Source: Aradus depressus
Taxonomy: Eukaryota > Arthropoda > Insecta > Hemiptera > Aradidae
Length of the DNA stretch: 64,000 nucleotides
Direction: 5' to 3'
Assembly (NCBI GenBank): GCA_963662175.1
Contig: OY759217.1
Coordinates: forward strand, 12,216,562 to 12,280,561
Shown: piece after piece, positions 47,801 to 58,580 of the stretch
How positions within the stretch are numbered: position 1 is the first letter of the stretch
Layout of the letters: every line of letters starts with the position of its first letter
Notes under the pieces: generated by a model
Told to the model about the DNA's origin: nothing
Seen by the model: only the letters and a program-made list of their open reading frames with translations
The model's database searches: none
Made by a program: the position numbers and the translations under genes

Positions 47801-50800
47801 GCCGTTACCAGTGCAGATTCTAGAAGGTTCTCTTTTTTTGAATCACGATAATTGTTTATTATGTATTTAATAATACATGTATTATAGTGAGAAAGCAAGT
47901 TAATTAACTTCATAAAATGTAATTTGTTCTAATTTTCTTCTGAACTTTTTAAACGATATTGACATTTATTTTGACGGCGTCAATACCTTTTACTTAGTAC
48001 CCTGATAAGAAAAAATATTTTCCGTATAAAAGAAAAAAGAAATTTCCAGTGTACCACAATTTCCCGCAAGAAAGTTTCATGGAATTGCTCCTTTTTTTTT
48101 CCTGCTTTTGGAGCGCATGACAACTATTATATACGAATTTTGTGTTGAACGATGTTTGAGTCAGTTAGTGAGTAGTTGTCCAATATATAATAGTGTGTCG
48201 ATTTGACCACTACATCACTTTATGTAAATTTATATTATATATTTATATATGTAAATTTTCACTATATAAATTTTTATCATTGTTGTTATAGATATAGTAA
48301 AGGGTAACAAATTTGAAATATGATTGTCAAACATGTATAAAAAAAAATATACTGAAGTTTTGTTTTCTCTTAGAAGAATGATTTTTTATTTGATCTTGTT
48401 GTCTCAATTGCCTTTTACCTACCTCATGCATCAATAACTTACCCTTCTGCCCTGTTTAGTATATAACAATTACTCAATTGTGGGTAGTTTCATAATGGTG
48501 GCAAATAGGTTAAGCTGGCAGGTACTTAATAAACCTAGGTGGCAAAATTTAGGACACCCACAGTAGAGTCGGGCATATGTCCACCAGACTGACGAAAGAG
48601 CGCTCTGATAGTAGGCGATATGTTAAAGCCCGGGCATGTCACAATAACTAACTAACTGATAGAATTGGAACATTCATCAGATGATTTTAATTTTATTAAT
48701 GCTCCAAAGCTATCAGTTAGTTATTATGACTCATGCCCGGGCTTCAACTACTAGGTCATAGCACTTACTACGAGAGCGCTCTTTCGTCCCTCTGGTGGAA
48801 ATGAACCCTACATTACTATAATTTTGCCTACCCTAAATTTTTATTCATCAAGGGTAAGGGTCTTTAACGAGTATCTTTTTATTTAGTTACTATATTACTT
48901 CTTCATTATTATTATATATTTTTCTTTTACTTTCAATAACTATAAAAATATTTATTTTGAAAAAATAAATAAATAAATAAACATTCATTGCCATAAAGGT
49001 TGTATTCTTTAGTGCAATAAATGTTTATCTGTCTAACTTAAATAGCAGTCTGCTACTGTTGGAAGAAAATAACATATTGCTAAATCGCATCTAATCACTA
49101 CTGTATAACTATTAACTATTTATTGCTGTACACTTGTACTAAGCATTCGATTAAACTTGAGAAAAGTATTTGCACTCGGGACAACTCTGTTTAGGATTAT
49201 AAATTTATAAAACTGGATATTGCAATAGAATAAAATAAAAACTCTATTCAATACAGTTTTCTAATACGAGTAACTACTTACTTGATCAATAAGTCGTTGT
49301 CCAAAAAAGGTTAGTAGAAAGATAGAAACAATTTCCACAAGACACAGTGCAACGGAACATAACAATGTCCCAATCAGTTGTTTTTCCTAAAAGTTGAAAA
49401 AATAAAGATTGCGGATTATATAACAATAAATGTAAGATAAATTAAATCATAAATGATACATAATAGCCCATTGGAATTCTATATTATTTTCTATTCTAAT
49501 GGGATTCATCACTGTTGCATAAATGCATCTAAAAGTTGGGATAATATTTGATAGATCGTTTTAGAGCTACCTATTTGGTATTTTTTCGGGGATTCAAATA
49601 GGAAAAATTCATCCCATGTGTAAACCAAAATAAAAAAATAGAAAAAAACATGAAATATATACCTTCGTAATAACAAAAAGACTTAAAGCGATGACGACCA
49701 TTCCTAAGATGAAAATAATGAAGACGGGAATGGAGATGACACGGTTCAGGTCTCGAGCTGCCCTGCAAATACCATTTGTCTATCGTTATTGAGGGCTTCG
49801 GGAGCGCAGAGGTAGCGTGCCAGCATATTGAGCTCAAGATCGCGGGTTCGATACTCGGCTCAAGCCTTTAGGGTTTTTATCTGGGATGTGAAACAAACAT
49901 AGGGCATGCCGTCCTTTGGATGGGACGTTAAGCGGTCCCGAGCCTGTTTGATGTAAGGTACTCGTTAAAGACCCTGACTCTAGGTGAATAAAGCTAGCTA
50001 GGCAAAGTTTAGGGCAAAGGACTCTGACAGTTGAGTCGGGATCATGTCCATCAGAGTGACGAAAGAGCGCTCTGGTAGTAGGTGATATATGAGTTAAAAT
50101 CCGGGCATGAGTCATAGTAACTAACTATTGTTATTACATAACACACTTTAGCAATACAATAGAGTATCTTCTCAGCTTATTCCTAGTTTGATCTTTGCAA
50201 AAATGTGTACAGAACCTGATAATATAGTCTACTTTCTAGGTTAGATCATCCTTGAGCTAACACATTTAAGTTGCGTGAATGAACGTTAAAGCGGTTTTGC
50301 AAGTGTTCGGACAAAAAATTAAACCTTTCTTTTAAGCAATTTGATTTTCTATATAGTAGTTCGTTATTATGATTCATGCCCATGCTTTAACTAACAACGC
50401 ATATCGCCTACTTCCAGAGTGCTTTTTCGTCGCTCTTGTATATGTTAGGCGGACTTTACAGAGGGAGTCCTAAATATTGCTTATCCAGGTTTAGTTGCCA
50501 GCGGTTAGGGATTTTTAACCTCCCAGATAAAGATACAAGGGCTCGAATGGTAGGCCGGGTTTCGAACTGCGATCTCGGAGCTCAGTAGAGAAGCACGTTA
50601 CCTTTTCTATTTGGTATAATCATTGTGAAGTTGCTTTCTTATTTTATAAATACGTAAATAAAATTGAAAGTTGGAGGCTATCTGTATTTTGGAAATAACC
50701 ATCATATTCGTTCTACACGTTTCAGGTTTTTAGCTTTGTATGTCCTAATACATTTTTAAGATCTGTATAGTGAAAAAATAATTGCAACAGAGACAATACC

Positions 50801-52068
50801 TATATTTTTGTGACAATGTTACATTACTCAACTCACTGGAACAACTGGAAATAAACAGAGCACTACAAAAAGGAAATTGTATGATCGATCAGACCAATCT
50901 CAAATATTATCGGCTTATCACCAATAGTATAATGCTCCAGTTTCCGCGTTCTTAAGACTTCACTGTAGATGGGCACTGGGAAAAACAGCGTGGGGACTGA
51001 GAAGGGACAGTTTGCATTGTAAACTTGTTCTACATCTATTTAGTATTTGTTAAGTCGTGGCTAAGATGGTAGCAACATCGATAATACTTCCACATATTTT
51101 CTGGAATAGACAATATTGAAAAAAAAACAAAAAAAAAATATATATTCCACACAGTTGGCTTTTGAATCGAGGTTAATAAAATCACATGCAACTTACCCCA
51201 ATAAGATTTGGTGGTGTTTGATATTCTGTTCAAGACAAAACTGGAAAGACAATTGAAATTGTCTGTCATCGTACATTTCTAATTCAGATTTAGGATGTCC
51301 ATGGTACAATTCAACGTAGCGATTGACAGCTCGATCCTCTATACTATTCACAGATTTTAGTAATATTGACAATTGTACGTACAAATGTTGCTCCATAACT
51401 ATCATGACGAAAGCACCAGAGCCTACAGTCACCACGATGATTATAATAAGACATACCTCCATCATACATGCGATGTAATATTTGAAGCCATGTCTGGTGT
51501 TGAACGGAAAATGCGCCGGAACTAGGAGATCGAAATTTATACCCTCAGTTGTTAAATGGTTGTCATCCAGAAGTGAAGGTAGAATGACAAGCGATATTCC
51601 AGCACAAATTGCCAATATAGGTAGCACCAGCAAACGACGTCGTTCTTTTTTCATTTTTAATTTCAATTTGTTTTTGAATTCTTCCGAATGTTTTTCACTA
51701 TAATCATAAAACCCTTTACCGACCAATTCAAAAAAATGATTCAATACTTTTCTTTTTTTATTAAAATCAACCAACATGATAACAGCCAGCAGCTCGAGCA
51801 AAAAAAAATGAAGTGACTGTATGAAAAGTATAAAACTACTGTCGAAGAGTTTTAGTAAAGTCAAGAGCAAACAGTAACTGTCGAAGGCAATAATAGCGAT
51901 GTAAAACATCATGTAAAGTATGGAACGTAAGAAAAATTTCCTTGAAAAATTTGGGAAAGTACAAGAAATTCTTAAAACAGTAAAGAAATCTTGATATAAA
52001 GCATCGTCTGCAGTATGGTTAATGTCAAAATTCATCCAATGGTACAATTTATCAAGATAGTGCGACAT
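44822..52068 (-). CDS. Insect odorant receptor, five exons, complete
   Basis: Ligand-binding subunit of an insect odorant-gated cation channel, expected in sensory-neuron membranes with the co-receptor Orco. Model on the minus strand: exons 52068..51197, 49762..49663, 49386..49282, 47580..47425 and 44878..44822. Coding length is 1290 nt, 429 residues. The donors of exons 1, 3 and 4 read GTAAGT and exon 2 reads GTATAT; all acceptors end in AG after pyrimidine-rich tracts. Phases are 2, 0, 0, 0. Hydrophobic segments lie near residues 48-70, 78-100, 145-167, 199-227, 301-324, 328-353 and 396-425. The C-terminal half carries family hallmarks: VYSIKWY (367-373), MNMDTF (404-409) and AYSYFNM (416-422). 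The start is the first ATG after an in-frame TAG. Introns 1 and 4 hold transposons. Exon structure is inferred from splice signals and family motifs; I cannot name the ortholog. Confidence 0.93.
45146..45360 (-). mobile_element. SINE-A, reverse, in receptor intron 4
   Basis: 3' end (TTATTATGTCCGAGC) and head (CCCGAACCCGTGATCTTGAG) are present; the middle is deleted. Confidence 0.8.
45574..45683 (+). mobile_element. SINE-A piece next to a 26-A run
   Basis: GGTACGTTAAGGTATGGTCC through CCTGGGCATGAGTCGC, joined directly to poly-A (45548-45573); receptor intron 4. Confidence 0.72.
45775..46005. mobile_element. MITE of the same family in receptor intron 4
   Basis: TACAGGACTTTCTTATAAC at the left; GTTGGTATAAGAAAATCTTG and TAATGGCCACATCACATATA at the right. 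Related pieces lie at 10575-10855, 15001-15055 and 33720-33800. Confidence 0.7.
46093..46676 (-). repeat. Family 1 repeat in receptor intron 4
   Basis: Reverse copy. Ends GGATTTTCGCACGATTGCAA and TGCTTTCTCATACTGTAG, with the internal ACATTTTACAAGATACAGC on the minus strand. Confidence 0.85.
46857..47277. mobile_element. hAT-type MITE in odorant-receptor intron 4
   Basis: The termini are CAGTGGCGGATT and AATCCACCACTG, inverted repeats with one mismatch. An 8-bp duplication TATCAAGC/TATCAAGT flanks it. The 421-bp interior has no transposase and is rich in GGGGCCC blocks plus a poly-C run near 46930. Confidence 0.9.
48521..48655 (+). mobile_element. SINE-A 3' half, left arm of an inverted pair
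   Basis: From AATAAACCTAGGTGGCAAAA to GCCCGGGCATGTCACAATAA. Together with 48715-48875 it forms an inverted pair; the facing ends ACTAACTAACTGATAG and CTATCAGTTAGTTAT are complementary. Receptor intron 3. Confidence 0.88.
48715..48875 (-). mobile_element. SINE-A 3' half, right arm of an inverted pair
   Basis: Begins CAGTTAGTTATTATGACTCA and ends at GGGTCTTTAACGAGTATC. Partner of 48521-48655. Confidence 0.88.
49793..50128 (+). mobile_element. SINE-A in receptor intron 1, antisense to the gene
   Basis: Near full-length, with head GGAGCGCAGAGGTAGCGTGC, B box GGTTCGATACTC and 3' end CGGGCATGAGTCATAGTAACTA. Its edge lies only 30 bp from the acceptor of receptor exon 2 (49762), so part of the branch-point region may be SINE-derived. 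Confidence 0.9.
50357..50603 (-). mobile_element. SINE-A, reverse, in receptor intron 1
   Basis: Begins TAGTTCGTTATTATGATTCA; B-box remnant GGGTTTCGAACTGCGATCT. Diverged, with an internal deletion. Confidence 0.82.
51030..51125. repeat. Decayed half foldback of the 43279 family
   Basis: GTTAAGTCGTGGCTAAGATG, TAGCAACATCGATAAT and GGAATAGACAATATT match the right half of 43279-43421, with a mutated core. In receptor intron 1, 72 bp from exon 1. Confidence 0.8.
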
Positions 52069-52160
52069 GGTTGTTCCCTCAAATGCCTACCGATCTGGCA
52101 ACTGAGTTAGATTGGGAACAGAAAGTTAATTAATAAGTAGACCAAATGTTTCCTAATATG

Positions 52161-52430
52161 TCACGAAATAAAAAGTTTGAAAAGTGAATCATTTATAGGA
52201 TTTGATCCGTTTTTCACACGTAAGAGAGATCCATATTGACACAACATATGTAGAAATATTTTATGTATTAAGGCACGAATGAATTCTACTCCAGCCGTTA
52301 TCGGAACCAAAATTGTGAAAATGTTGATCAACACTATCAGGCCATGAACGATAAATTTATCGCTAAGTTTCACCGAAATAGGCCAAGTTCTATTTGGATA
52401 GGGGATGGGTAATAGTGTATCAACCTGATA
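52161..52430 (-). pseudogene. Odorant-receptor-like coding relic upstream of the intact receptor
   Basis: On the receptor's strand, 93 bp upstream of its ATG, a frame stays open for about 88 codons to a TGA at the low-coordinate end. It reads LLPIPYPNRTW, then a hydrophobic helix, then ITAGVEFIRALIHK. The layout (short P-rich extracellular loop, long helix, amphipathic stretch ending in L) resembles the loop 2/helix 4 region of the intact gene (LLVPAHFPFN... residues 181-240). I read it as an exon of a decayed tandem receptor copy. No ATG, clear donor or partner exons were found, so it could also be a chance open frame. Confidence 0.4.
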
Positions 52431-52590
52431 TCTAACTAGCTTACTGGCAAGTAACAGGTACTCTAAACTAATACCGACTGATTCTATTAACCTGATATCT
52501 AGCTTGCTACTGGCGAGTAACAGTTACTCTAAACTAATACCGACTGATCCTATCAACCTGATATCTAGCTACTCGCGAGTAACCCACTTG
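52421..52590. repeat. Tandem repeat, about 67-bp unit, 2.5 copies
   Basis: Three successive segments start with CAACCTGATATCTA (near 52421, 52488 and 52554). The first two continue through the same TACTCTAAACTAATACCGAC text. The repeat lies between the receptor start and the Tim8 start, overlapping the edge of the receptor-like relic. Confidence 0.8.
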
Positions 52591-52783
52591 TGACATTGGA
52601 ATCTTTCGAGATCGAAATTAAGTTGATGCTGCTCAAAAAAAAACTGTTACAACTAACGATGCTAATAGACATTTTCTTTAATTATAACGGGAGTTTTTGA
52701 GACCTATGTTTGCCTTATCTCTGTCCTCATCTTAGATTGATTTTTTTATTTTTACTGTTTTTCTTTTTGTTTAAATACTTGTT

Positions 52784-52993
52784 GGGAGCCATGGTGGCCG
52801 TGCGGACTAGAGTTTAGGGCTTTGGTCGCTTAGTCTCACTCTATGGTTTGCGGGTTCGAATCCCGTCCGGGAGTGAGTTTTATTTCATAGATAAAACTCC
52901 CTCCCGGGGCATGGATGTCGCAAATAACTAGATAACACAGTGACTAATATGCATCGTACGTAAGGCCAAAAAAAAAAAAAAAATACATTAAAA
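52784..52993 (+). mobile_element. SINE-B copy, full length with target-site duplication
   Basis: The head resembles a class II (Leu/Ser) tRNA: A box near TGGCCGTGCGG and B box GGTTCGAATCC. The body repeats GGGAGTGAG/CTCCCTCCCGG and ends in poly-A. An 11-bp direct repeat AAATACTTGTT flanks it (52773-52783 and 52994-53004), marking a fairly recent retrotransposition into the receptor/Tim8 intergenic region. Confidence 0.92.
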
Positions 52994-53345
52994 AAATACT
53001 TGTTACTTGGACAAAATAGTCCTAACCTTTGTTGTCTTATCTTCATGAAATAATTTTAAACGTGTTTTGAATTTACTTTATTTTTGAAATTTGCATTGCA
53101 ACGAAATATAAAATATTTCAAAAAACAATGCGTAGCATAATGAAACAGCAGTGATCCTTCCCCTCCGCACGTTTCGAAAAGATTGCAATAACCTTTAGAT
53201 GCCAATCCAGGGGAACTAAATTAAATTTTCCACTATTGAGGTTGAACTTCCAAGAAGGTTAGGCAGCATGTTGTAACCTTCCTCCTAGATTTTTTCCAAG
53301 AGATTTTTTCAAATTTCTGGTCGTATTATCATTACTTATTCAAGA

Positions 53346-55954
53346 ATGACTGATTTGTTTAATTCTGGTGAGTCTGGCGCCGCAGGAAATGAATCTGGAA
53401 AAGAAATGGATGCAGAACTACAGCAATTTTTACTTGTTGAACGGGAAAGAGCTAAAATCCAAGCACAGGTTTAATTTTATTCTCTAATGTTCATTATATT
53501 ATTACAGAATGCATGAATAAATAAATTTTGACACTAATTAGAAGAAGTAAGGGGGATTAATAGGATGCAACAAAATAAGTAGATAAGTTTTCATGTATTT
53601 CGTGCAGTTTAACAAAGTTTTCTTATTGAAACAGCTCGTAGCGTCATTTCATTTCTGAAATATTAATTATATTTATATTCTTAAAATGGTTGCTTATATG
53701 ATAATAATTATGCTGTTATGAAACTTAAATTGCTTGCTCGTTTTTATAAGAGCTTCATGTTTTATTATTTTCGAAAATGTTGTTTAGGCTTTTACGCAAA
53801 CGTTTAATTTGAAAAAAGGCGTATTATTATTAGTCAATGCTTTAGTTGCCTCTTATCCTCCATATGTATATCGAAGTTCAAGGCGGAACCTTAACTAATT
53901 TCCCGAAAAATATTTATATATTAGTTACTGCACATAACTAAATGCTTCTGCGTCCATCGTTTGTCAAAAAACAATAATTTTGAAAAAACAGTTATTCAGA
54001 AAGTGTAGTAACTTTTAACTGACACTAAATACATAAAACATTACTGTTGTTTTACAGTATATGGCGCTTAGGAAATTAATTTTTCTGAGTAGGTACTTTA
54101 TTTTTCTTATTTTCAATTTTTATCTAAATTCATCGTTGCAATTATTTTATTTAGAGTTACCGTAACTAGGGTTTACTTTACTCCGCTTTTTCATAAATTT
54201 CACTTTACATCAAGATTTTAAGTACCATCCAGTCTTCATAAATTAATGTTCTTGTTATTAAAGATTCTCCTAGATCTGTAGTTTCAGAATATTATTTTAG
54301 TTTTTGAATTCTGACACATTTACTATGTTTTTTATTTTTTTTTGTAAGTGGCGTAAAGTTAGCTTCGGGCTGGGATACTTTACCCCACTTGTAAATATCA
54401 CTAATTTCTCACAGGAAAAAAGCCTGGAGTAAAGTAGGAAATGTCATATTCGAATTTTACACCATCGACAATAGCTACCATATTGTTTTATATTTTTTCC
54501 CTGAGAAAAAAGGTACAATTTTCTCCAACAAAAAAAATAATCAAATATTCTTTCAAGTCATATTTTTTTTGGAAAGGTATGAGGTTTGATCAATCAAAAC
54601 TTTTTTTTTTGCAGTGGCGTAAAGTAACCCCTAGTTACGGTAGTGATTTTATAAACATAATTGTATTGATCTGTTTTTACTTTCTTATACATAAGTATAA
54701 GGAAGTATACACACGGCTAATCCCTGTCTGAGTCTGATACTCAGTTTGTATTTCAATTTCAATACACTCACCACACTGTTGTCAACATAAAGATATTTAT
54801 CATTTTATTTTTATTTTCATCGTGAGCTCATGTTAATATTCTCAGTTTTAATTACATGTTTACGTGTTTCCATATAAGTATATGGAAGTATTGTAATCGT
54901 GCGAAAATCCGAGATCAAGGTTTCAACCGATTTTCACGTTTCAAGCTCCTCTGATTACGTTTTTCCTCATTTTGTGTGTGTGTGTGTGTGATTGAAAAGT
55001 TGTGAGCTCCCTACCGCAAAAACGATTGTTGCTACGAACTTCAAATTTTGAATGAAGGGGTCACATGGTCTAACTTTGGTCTGATTAGATTTTGGCCTAA
55101 ATCGAACGAAAATTGGGACCACTTTCCACCGGGACCTAACTACATTTTGCTTGATACAGATTATGTTTAAGACCTAATCAAAAATCTTTTTGAGTAATAG
55201 TTGTAGAGAATACTGAAATACATAATTTATATGAAATATGATTTTTTACAGGTCTTCCGGTTTTCGTGATACATGCCGAAAACCATCTTAAAATGTAGTT
55301 TTGAAACACATATTTCTAGATTTCCTTGATTTACACGAAAACAGTTAGTCCTATCAAAAAATTGATTCTTACCGAAATTGTTCCTTATAAAATTTCCAAT
55401 CCCTTAAGTCCTCTGATTTGAGATAGGATCAATAGGCTAAAAGTTATAGCTCCCCGAAGAACGTAAGCTAAATGTCTGTAAGCAATATAAGTAATTTTTA
55501 AATCATAACTTAAGAGTTACGCTATGGCAACGAATTTTAAAATATGGTTTATGTATCGGTAGTTTTTTCGAAAAATTAAGAAACATATATGAGGTGGCCT
55601 GCCTGTGTAATGTGTAGAAATGAGTTTTCATAATTATTGTTAATTTCATGTGTGATTTTATTCTAAGATTTAATATAGATTTATGTGAATAATGTACAAA
55701 ATTGTATGACATATCCAGTTACCATGTTATTTATCGGAAATAAATATTATTATTTGATTTTGTTTTGTTGTTGGTTGCAGATCCACGAATTCAGCGACAT
55801 CTGCTGGGATAAGTGCATGGACAAGCCCGGGAACAAGATGGACAGCCGGACAGAGACTTGCATGGCCAACTGTGTTGACCGGTTCATTGACGTCTCTCTC
55901 CTCATCGCCAACCGCTTCTCACAGATGGTACAGAAGAATGCAGGCGCCTACTAG
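53346..55954 (+). CDS. Tim8: Mitochondrial import chaperone subunit Tim8, two exons
   Basis: Small TIM chaperone of the mitochondrial intermembrane space. In known systems it pairs with Tim13 in a hexamer that escorts hydrophobic precursors to the inner membrane. Exons are 53346..53468 (41 codons, phase 0, donor CAG|GTTTAA) and 55781..55954 (57 residues plus TAG, acceptor TTGGTTGCAG). The protein has 98 residues, a normal family length. The twin CX3C motif is intact: C49/C53 (CWDKC) and C68/C72 (CMANC), 14 residues apart. The conserved segments DKPG, DSRTETC and NCVDRFID surround it. No presequence is visible, as usual for this family. The 2312-bp intron contains an inverted-repeat element and a family 1 repeat. 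ATTAAA hexamers 39-64 bp past the stop could serve polyadenylation. Tim8 rather than Tim13 is chosen from the DSRTETC...CVDRFID signature. Confidence 0.96.
54152..54647. mobile_element. Inverted-repeat element in the Tim8 intron
   Basis: AGTTACCGTAACTAGGGTTT and ACTTTACTCCGC at the left are mirrored by GGCGTAAAGTAACCCCTAGT and TACGGTAGTG at the right. Additional GGCGTAAAGTTAGC and CTTTACCCC copies lie inside. Confidence 0.75.
54872..55505 (+). repeat. Family 1 repeat, fullest copy, in the Tim8 intron
   Basis: Starts TATATGGAAGTATTGTAATC and GTGCGAAAATCCGAGATC, has a GT microsatellite (54977-54989), and ends near GTTATAGCTCCCCGAAGAAC. No coding frame. Its class (MITE-like or other) is not clear to me. 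Confidence 0.85.
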
Positions 55955-56045
55955 CCCCACTTCACTTTTAGTTATTAGTTAGGATTTTTAATATTAAAAA
56001 GAGTTATTTATAATTAAAGAAAACTTTTAATTTTCAATTTGTTCT

Positions 56046-56187
56046 TTTCTTATACCAAGGCTATGCGAAAAATGGACGGACGGGCAGACATCATCGCGAA
56101 AATGGTCAAAACATATTCAGGGAACATTGAAACCTCGATCTCGGATTTTGCCCAATTACAATACTTTCTTATACTATAAGTATAAGA
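56046..56187 (-). repeat. Family 1 repeat terminus, 3' of Tim8
   Basis: ACATCATCGCGAAAATGGTC through CTCGATCTCGGATTTTGC and CTTTCTTATACTATAAG. Confidence 0.8.
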
Positions 56188-56403
56188 AAGTAAAAAAATA
56201 TAAGGTTCTAGTAAAGTTAAGGAGAGTGCATATGTAGGAGACCTCAGACTCATTGTAAAGAGCCTGCTTAATGTGAACTTGTGAAACTCTTTAAGCTGAG
56301 AAACGCAGACATATTGTTAAAACTTGTAACGAATAAATAAAGCAAACTTCTTATTTCTTTTTTGAAATATTGTAAATGTTTTATGGAGTATACAAGTTAG
56401 ATT

Positions 56404-56673
56404 TAGTTAATGTGACTCACGCTCGGGCTGTTAACTTTCATATCGCCTACTACCAGAGCGCTCTTTTGGTGGACATGAGCGCAACTCTACTGATTGTATG
56501 CTTATTAATTTTATTCAGCAAGGGTAGGGATCTTTAACGAGTACCTGACATCGTACTGGCTCGGGACCATCCGAAGGACGAAGAACTCAAGGTTTTTTTC
56601 ACTCCCCAGATAAAAAAAACTAAGGACCTCGACCCTAAGCAAGCACACACACCCCTGAGCTACCGGCTCCCTC
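56404..56673 (-). mobile_element. SINE-A, reverse, 3' of Tim8
   Basis: Begins TGTGACTCACGCTCGGGCT and ends CCCCTGAGCTACCGGCTCC; the B-box part is deleted. Confidence 0.85.
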
Positions 56674-57279
56674 CTGAAATGGACAATATAAAAGAAAATT
56701 GTTGTTTTATTTATTACATAGGCTTTCAGGGCTATAACGGACTAAGCCACACATTTGAGTTAATGGCATTAATAGCAATCGTACACCATAAAGTTCAATG
56801 TAAAAACTGTCTAAGCCACTTTAACTTTATATTCACAGATGGCAGCACCTAAACCGTTATTATATTTAAAGTTTTAAATATTTTTAGAAGCAAGAATGTA
56901 CTAAAGCGGATTAGTCCATTTTTGTACGTTACTTTAGCCACGGAAATTTTGTACCTAAAAAACAACCAATATAGAACATAGGTAGTTTTTGTGGACCAAT
57001 TTTTTCCTTATATTGTCTGAAATTTATTACACTTGTAGCTATCATCTTCACGATTAAAAATATGTAGGTATATACATTTTTGGTCAGTGGACATTAGTAC
57101 TTGCCATGCGACCAGGACTTCGGTCTTGTTGAAAAACAAAAAAAAATTGTTTTCAAACCTTTCCAGAGAACTGGAATAACGTTATTTTGGCGGCACGCAA
57201 AAAAATAAAATTATTTGTATTGATAAAAACCATTTTTTTTCGACAAAAAAATTAGAAAACAATATCACGAACAGAGAAA

Positions 57280-57570
57280 TTAGCGTTGATAAGTTGTAAA
57301 GTGGAGCGGTTGAAAATTCAATGGCTAAGATTTTCTTCTGAAACGACATTTAAAATATTTCTCAAACAATGAAATCACTCACTTTAGCGAACTTAATGTG
57401 GAAAAACCAAACACCTCACTAATCAAATATTTAGACTTACTTTTCCCGAATGGAAACTGTATTAATTCACTAAAAAAGAAAGATCTAAGTTTACTAGATT
57501 ACGTTCCACCAAGTGACCATGAATACTATAACAGCTTAAGGCCAATGCTCAAATTGATAAAGTACCTTTA
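57280..57570 (+). pseudogene. Decayed transposon ORF of unknown function
   Basis: Two plus frames give WLRFSSETTFKIFLKQ, then NVEKPNTSLIKYLDLLFPNG and KKKDLSLLDYVPPSDHEYYN, with one frameshift between. The IxWxRF...KKKDLLxLxxxxPPxxHxFYxxL layout is one I associate with repetitive uncharacterised hemipteran proteins. Family assignment is by recall only. Confidence 0.45.
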
Positions 57571-58084
57571 GTAGATTTCTCTAGTGACTAAGAATGTTAA
57601 TAAGGTTTTGAAACAAAACATAGTTTTTTTTTTAAATTTTAAATAATACAAATTTCTTATATTATTCTTAAAGGGACCATTCATAATACAAAAACAAATC
57701 TATGTAAAAATGGACTAACCCATATTAAATTCAAAAATCGCCGTGATTTTAAAATAAATTAATCCAATATTGAAAAGTATCGCTTTACGCACTTTGTTGA
57801 AAATAAAAATTGTAACGTTCTTGGTTTTTGAAGAATGTTTTTAATAAAAATAGCCTTTATTATTTTCTCATATATCTTAACATTAATATTTTGGGGTTAG
57901 TCAATTATTGCGCTGAAGGCTTCATATGTCCACAAAATGTTTGTGATCCTCGCCTTAGAAGTTGTAATAAGTTGACTCGAAATTCGGTAAATTAGCTTGC
58001 ATTTCTTTAATATCTTACTGGCCGACACATGAAGTGTAGTGAAAGTTTTGTAATCTGGTTTCACCTGTCCTCTGAACACAACTT

Positions 58085-58235
58085 ATTGATTTGGTTGAAA
58101 ATCCATGCCAGGGACTTCTGAATTTAAAGTCTGAATACAAAATTTTGTGCCAATACATTCATAACATTGGTAGTTATTAGAGTTTTGTGAGTTGAGCCCC
58201 CTCATCGCAAATATTGCAGAGCCCCTGGTAACGTA
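58085..58235 (-). repeat. Family 2 repeat fragment, reverse
   Basis: GGACTTCTGAATTTAAAGTC, TTCATAACATTGGTAGTTAT and TTGAGCCCCCTC. Confidence 0.65.
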
Positions 58236-58289
58236 ATTCATCTTCGGTTTGAATTAGGTTGCTTTTCTAACTCAGTGGGATTGTCGAGT

Positions 58290-58580
58290 ATTTAGCCATT
58301 ATTCAAAAAAAGTTGATACGATGATTCCTGACAGTTTATAGACCTATTTTACTTCTCCCAACTATTTCAAAAATTCTTGAAAAATAATATTAAGAGGCTT
58401 ATTGAATTTTTGAAAGGCAATGGATTACTAACTGTCGAGCAATTCGGTTTGAAAAAATAATAAATTGACTACAAATGTCAATTTCGAATTTATTGAACAA
58501 ATCACCTTAACTGTAGATAAAAAATAAATCAGTGTCTAATGTATTCGTTATTTCCGCGAAGTATCATATTTACAAGTATT
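58290..58580 (+). pseudogene. LINE reverse transcriptase N-terminal relic
   Basis: Frames broken by stops give RLIEFLKGNGLLTVEQFGLKK and pieces matching (N)YRPISLLPTxSKIFEKI, the conserved RT entry region of Jockey-like LINEs. Note the decayed STTNxxFEFIEQIT stretch after it. Confidence 0.65.
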
